This document shows, in pieces, positions 12,919 through 15,030 of a DNA stretch of 15,030 nt. The position numbers and the translations under genes were made by a program. The notes under the pieces are model-generated. The model worked only from the letters and a program-made list of their open reading frames with translations. It ran no database searches and was not told where the DNA came from. Each line of letters starts with the position of its first letter. Position 1 is the first letter of the stretch. Origin of the DNA: Chloroflexota bacterium (GTDB lineage: Bacteria > Chloroflexota > Dehalococcoidia > Lucifugimonadales > JACPCL1); the NCBI GenBank assembly GCA_016210395.1, contig JACQUI010000219.1, forward strand, positions 1 to 15,030. The letters run 5' to 3'.

Positions 12919-13953
12919 ATGTTTTCGCATCTTAACCTCAGGCTATTTGCCGCCCTGACCCTAGGCATCGCAGGCTGGAGCATCGGAGCGGTGGCCTTCC
13001 GGCTGCTCGATGCGCCCTCCTACTGGCCCTGGAGCCTTGGCGGCGTGGCGGCAGGCGCTGTCCTGGGTCTTCTGGCCGGGCCCGCCGCGCTCCTCCCCTT
13101 GGGTCGCTCCCTTCAGGACATCCCTACTATCCGCCTCTTTGCGGCCATCCTAGGACTTATCGTTGGCCTTATCATCGCCGCCCTGCTCTCGGTACCCCTT
13201 CGCGCCCTTGGCGGCTGGCCGGGCGTCTGGCTGCCTCTTCTGCTCAGCATTACCCTTGGGCTGGCAGGCAGTGTGTTCATGGTCCTCCGTGAGAACGACC
13301 TGGCGGCAATCGTCCCCGGCATGGCCGCCCTCTCCTCCCGGGGCAGGACCGGCGCCGGCAAAGTCGTGCTGGACACCAGCGCCATCATAGACGGGCGCAT
13401 CGCCGACATCAGCCAGACGGGCTTCATAGACGGCACACTCGTCGTGGCCAGCTTCGTCCTGGACGAGCTGCGGCACATCGCCGACTCCAGCGATTCCACC
13501 CGGCGCAACCGGGGCCGCCGCGGCCTGGAGATCCTCAACAGGCTGAGCAAAGAGACCGAGATCCCCATCGAGGTCTTGGAGGCCGACCACAGGTGGGAAG
13601 GCATGGAGGTGGACGGCAAGCTGGTGATGCTCGCCAAGAGCCTCGGCGCGCCTATCGTCACAACCGACTACAACCTCAACCGCGTCGCCGAGATCCAGGG
13701 CGTGACGGTGCTGAACGTGAACGAGCTGGCCAACGCGCTCAAGTCCGTAGTCATCCCCGGCGAAGAGCTTCAGGTGCGCGTCATACAGGAAGGCAAAGAG
13801 CTGGGCCAGGGCGTCGGCTTCCTCGACGACGGCACCATGATCGTTGTCGAGAACGGGCGGCGCTACGTGGGCAGCTCCGTGGACGTGGTGGTCACGCGCG
13901 TCCTTCAGACCGCCGCGGGCCGCCTCATCTTCACGCAGATCAAGGGGCGCTAA
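12919..13953 (+). CDS. YacL-like membrane protein with PIN and TRAM domains
   Basis: A 344-residue protein with about four N-terminal membrane spans (near 8-28, 36-58, 70-95 and 103-123). A cytoplasmic PIN nuclease-fold domain follows (about 148-275) and then a C-terminal TRAM domain (about 279-342). PIN acidic residues appear as Asp152 in VLDTSAIIDGR, Glu183 in FVLDELRHIAD, Asp232 in VDGKLVMLAK and Asp250 in VTTDYNLNRVA, so a metal-dependent RNase site is probably intact. The TRAM part (GEELQVRVIQEGKELGQGVGFLDDGTMIVVENG) is a nucleic-acid-binding OB-like fold. The length and domain order match Bacillus YacL-type proteins, whose physiological role is unclear. Start ATG 12919 has GGAGGAGG at about 5 nt spacing. 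No toxin-antitoxin partner is adjacent, arguing against a VapC role. Confidence 0.93.
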   Translation: MFSHLNLRLFAALTLGIAGWSIGAVAFRLLDAPSYWPWSLGGVAAGAVLGLLAGPAALLPLGRSLQDIPTIRLFAAILGLIVGLIIAALLSVPLRALGGWPGVWLPLLLSITLGLAGSVFMVLRENDLAAIVPGMAALSSRGRTGAGKVVLDTSAIIDGRIADISQTGFIDGTLVVASFVLDELRHIADSSDSTRRNRGRRGLEILNRLSKETEIPIEVLEADHRWEGMEVDGKLVMLAKSLGAPIVTTDYNLNRVAEIQGVTVLNVNELANALKSVVIPGEELQVRVIQEGKELGQGVGFLDDGTMIVVENGRRYVGSSVDVVVTRVLQTAAGRLIFTQIKGR

Positions 13954-14082
13954 AGCGGCATGCCCAGGCTGGCAGCAGCTTCAGTATCTTCCATGCGGCC
14001 TAGTCAAGGGCGTCCTTTGCCGGTGGAAAACGTACGCCGGCTTTTCCTGGTAGCAGACGCTCTGGTCCCCCCGCCCTGGTAC

Positions 14083-14101
14083 GCTGGGGGACACCCCCAG
14101 C
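14083..14101. terminator. 8-bp hairpin between convergent PIN-TRAM and cysS genes
   Basis: GCTGGGGG (14083-14090) and CCCCCAGC (14094-14101) pair around ACA. It is placed between the PIN-TRAM stop (13953) and the cysS stop (14195) and is a plausible bidirectional terminator. The rest of this 241-bp spacer shows no gene. Confidence 0.5.
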
Positions 14102-14194
14102 TACCCCCGGCGAGGGTGCGCCCCTCTGCACACCCGGGACACACAGGCTATTTTCGAGTCAATTCTGAGGTAGTTCTGGGCTGGGCGCTGACGG

Positions 14195-15030
14195 TCACCC
14201 CAGCTTCCACTTGGCGCCTTGAGGGGTGTCTTCAACTGTGACGCCCAGCTTGGCAAGACGGTCGCGAATGGAGTCGGCCAGGGCGAACTGCTTTGCCTTG
14301 CGCAGGTCGCCGCGCACCTCCACAAGCAGGTCCACGAATGGGTGAGCGGCGACGTTGTCCGTCGCCTTCGCGGCCTTGAAGGTGAGGCCCAGGACGCCCC
14401 CTAGCTTCCTCAGCACCGCCTGCGCTTCGCCGATATTCTCCCCCGCCTCCTTATGCCGGTTGACCTCTCGCACCAGGTCGAAGAGCACCGCCATGGCCTG
14501 GGAGGTGTTGAGGTCGTCGTCCATGGCCGCTTCAAAGCGCGACGCATAGCTTTGCGCGTCAAACGTCGCGCCGCCCGGCTGCTGATTGCCGGGCACCAGC
14601 GCAGTACGAATGCGCTCCGCCCCGCGCTCGTAGTTCTCGATCTCCTCTTCGCTGTAGGCGCGGGGGCTGCGGTAGTGGGCCGAGAGCAGGAAGAGGCGGA
14701 TGGCATCGGCGGAGTGTTTTGCCAGGGCATCGCGCAGGCTGACGAAGTTGCCGGAGTGGCGGTTCATCTTCTCTTCTTCGGTCTCGGCCAGGCGCAGGAG
14801 GCCGTTGTGCACCCCGTAGCGGACCAGCGGCTGGCGGCCCGTGTAGCCCTCGGACTGGGCGATCTCGTTCTCGTGGTGGGGGAAGATGACGTCGTGGCCG
14901 CCGCCGTGGATGTCGAACTGCTCGCCCAGCAGGGACAGAGACATGGCCGAGCACTCGATGTGCCAGCCGGGGCGGCCCATGCCCCAGGGGCTGGGCCAGG
15001 CGGGTTCGCCCTCCTTGGATGCCTTCCACA
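14195..15030 (-). CDS. cysS: Cysteinyl-tRNA synthetase, C-terminal portion (5' end outside window)
   Basis: A class I aminoacyl-tRNA synthetase charging tRNA(Cys). The last 278 residues are present and the frame runs off the window edge (WKASKEGEPAWPSPWGMGRPGWHIECSAMS at the edge). The zinc-ligand region GWHIECSAMS and HGGGHDVIFPHHENEIAQSEG are typical of CysRS, followed by the anticodon-side helical domain (SRFEAAMDDDLNTSQAMAVLFDLVR) and the tail KQFALADSIRDRLAKLGVTVEDTPQGAKWKLG. The catalytic-loop motif, normally KMSKSLGNF, reads KMNRHSGNF here (14744-14770), with the Asn-Phe frame preserved. MshC, the actinobacterial relative, is a less likely alternative because the CysRS C-terminal domain is present. 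It is convergent with the PIN-TRAM gene. Confidence 0.93.
   Translation of the reverse strand, partial: WKASKEGEPAWPSPWGMGRPGWHIECSAMSLSLLGEQFDIHGGGHDVIFPHHENEIAQSEGYTGRQPLVRYGVHNGLLRLAETEEEKMNRHSGNFVSLRDALAKHSADAIRLFLLSAHYRSPRAYSEEEIENYERGAERIRTALVPGNQQPGGATFDAQSYASRFEAAMDDDLNTSQAMAVLFDLVREVNRHKEAGENIGEAQAVLRKLGGVLGLTFKAAKATDNVAAHPFVDLLVEVRGDLRKAKQFALADSIRDRLAKLGVTVEDTPQGAKWKLG

Noticed and set aside
12919..13953. VapC-type toxin of a toxin-antitoxin pair
   Set aside because: The PIN domain is fused to four membrane spans and a TRAM domain, as in YacL-type proteins, and there is no small antitoxin gene beside it.
14195..15030. MshC (mycothiol ligase) instead of CysRS
   Set aside because: The protein continues with the long helical C-terminal part typical of CysRS, and no mycothiol context is seen. 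The odd KMSKS loop alone does not support MshC.
1..15030. CRISPR array, tRNA or rRNA genes, prophage
   Set aside because: No regularly spaced repeats, no cloverleaf-like sequence and no conserved rRNA segments were found on reading both strands. The only phage-like hint is the frameshifted small protein at 3874-4175.

Overview
The window looks like chromosomal DNA from a high-GC bacterium. The best guess is a Chloroflexota lineage related to Dehalococcoidia/SAR202. The basis is the mix of an F420-type luciferase-like monooxygenase, a DUF2851 protein, a YacL-type PIN-TRAM membrane protein, an actinobacterial-style GT20 synthase and a small protein with a G-x-P-x-G-N-x-N-A-x-K-H-G motif, together with strong G/C bias at third positions. 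This taxonomic call is inference. No tRNA, rRNA, CRISPR array, transposase or phage structural gene was recognised.

Layout, left to right. (1) The last 10 codons of an unidentified gene, then hemA (glutamyl-tRNA reductase, +). (2) A good promoter followed by two small overlapping unknown genes (+) that are visibly more A/T-rich than their surroundings; the first looks like a coiled coil plus winged helix. (3) A convergent pair of genes on the minus strand: a small single-span membrane protein whose stop codon lies at the ribosome binding site of an SLC13/DASS-type anion transporter. (4) A small frameshifted gene (+), then a spacer carrying short repeats, leading into the moaD-moaE molybdopterin synthase operon (+). 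(5) An Lrp/AsnC regulator (+) with its own promoter. (6) On the minus strand, a DUF2851 gene broken by one missing base, and upstream of it a trehalose-6-phosphate synthase-like gene (otsA); a perfect 20-bp inverted repeat separates them. (7) On the plus strand, an LLM-class flavin oxidoreductase, an HPP-family membrane protein and two tandem trypsin-like proteases without signal peptides (one with and one without a PDZ domain). (8) A four-span PIN-TRAM protein (+) with a near-consensus promoter. (9) The 3' two thirds of cysS (minus), running off the window end, with an unusual KMSKS region.

Most genes are housekeeping or metabolic: tetrapyrrole synthesis, molybdenum cofactor, osmolyte synthesis, translation. 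They sit in short independent units, usually separated by hairpins. No single large system was recognised. The points most worth a second look are: the degenerate KMSKS loop in CysS; the MoaD diglycine that is not C-terminal and whose codons double as the moaE Shine-Dalgarno; the twin cytoplasmic proteases; three genes whose promoters sit so close to SD-less start codons that leaderless transcripts are predicted; and two frameshifted genes.
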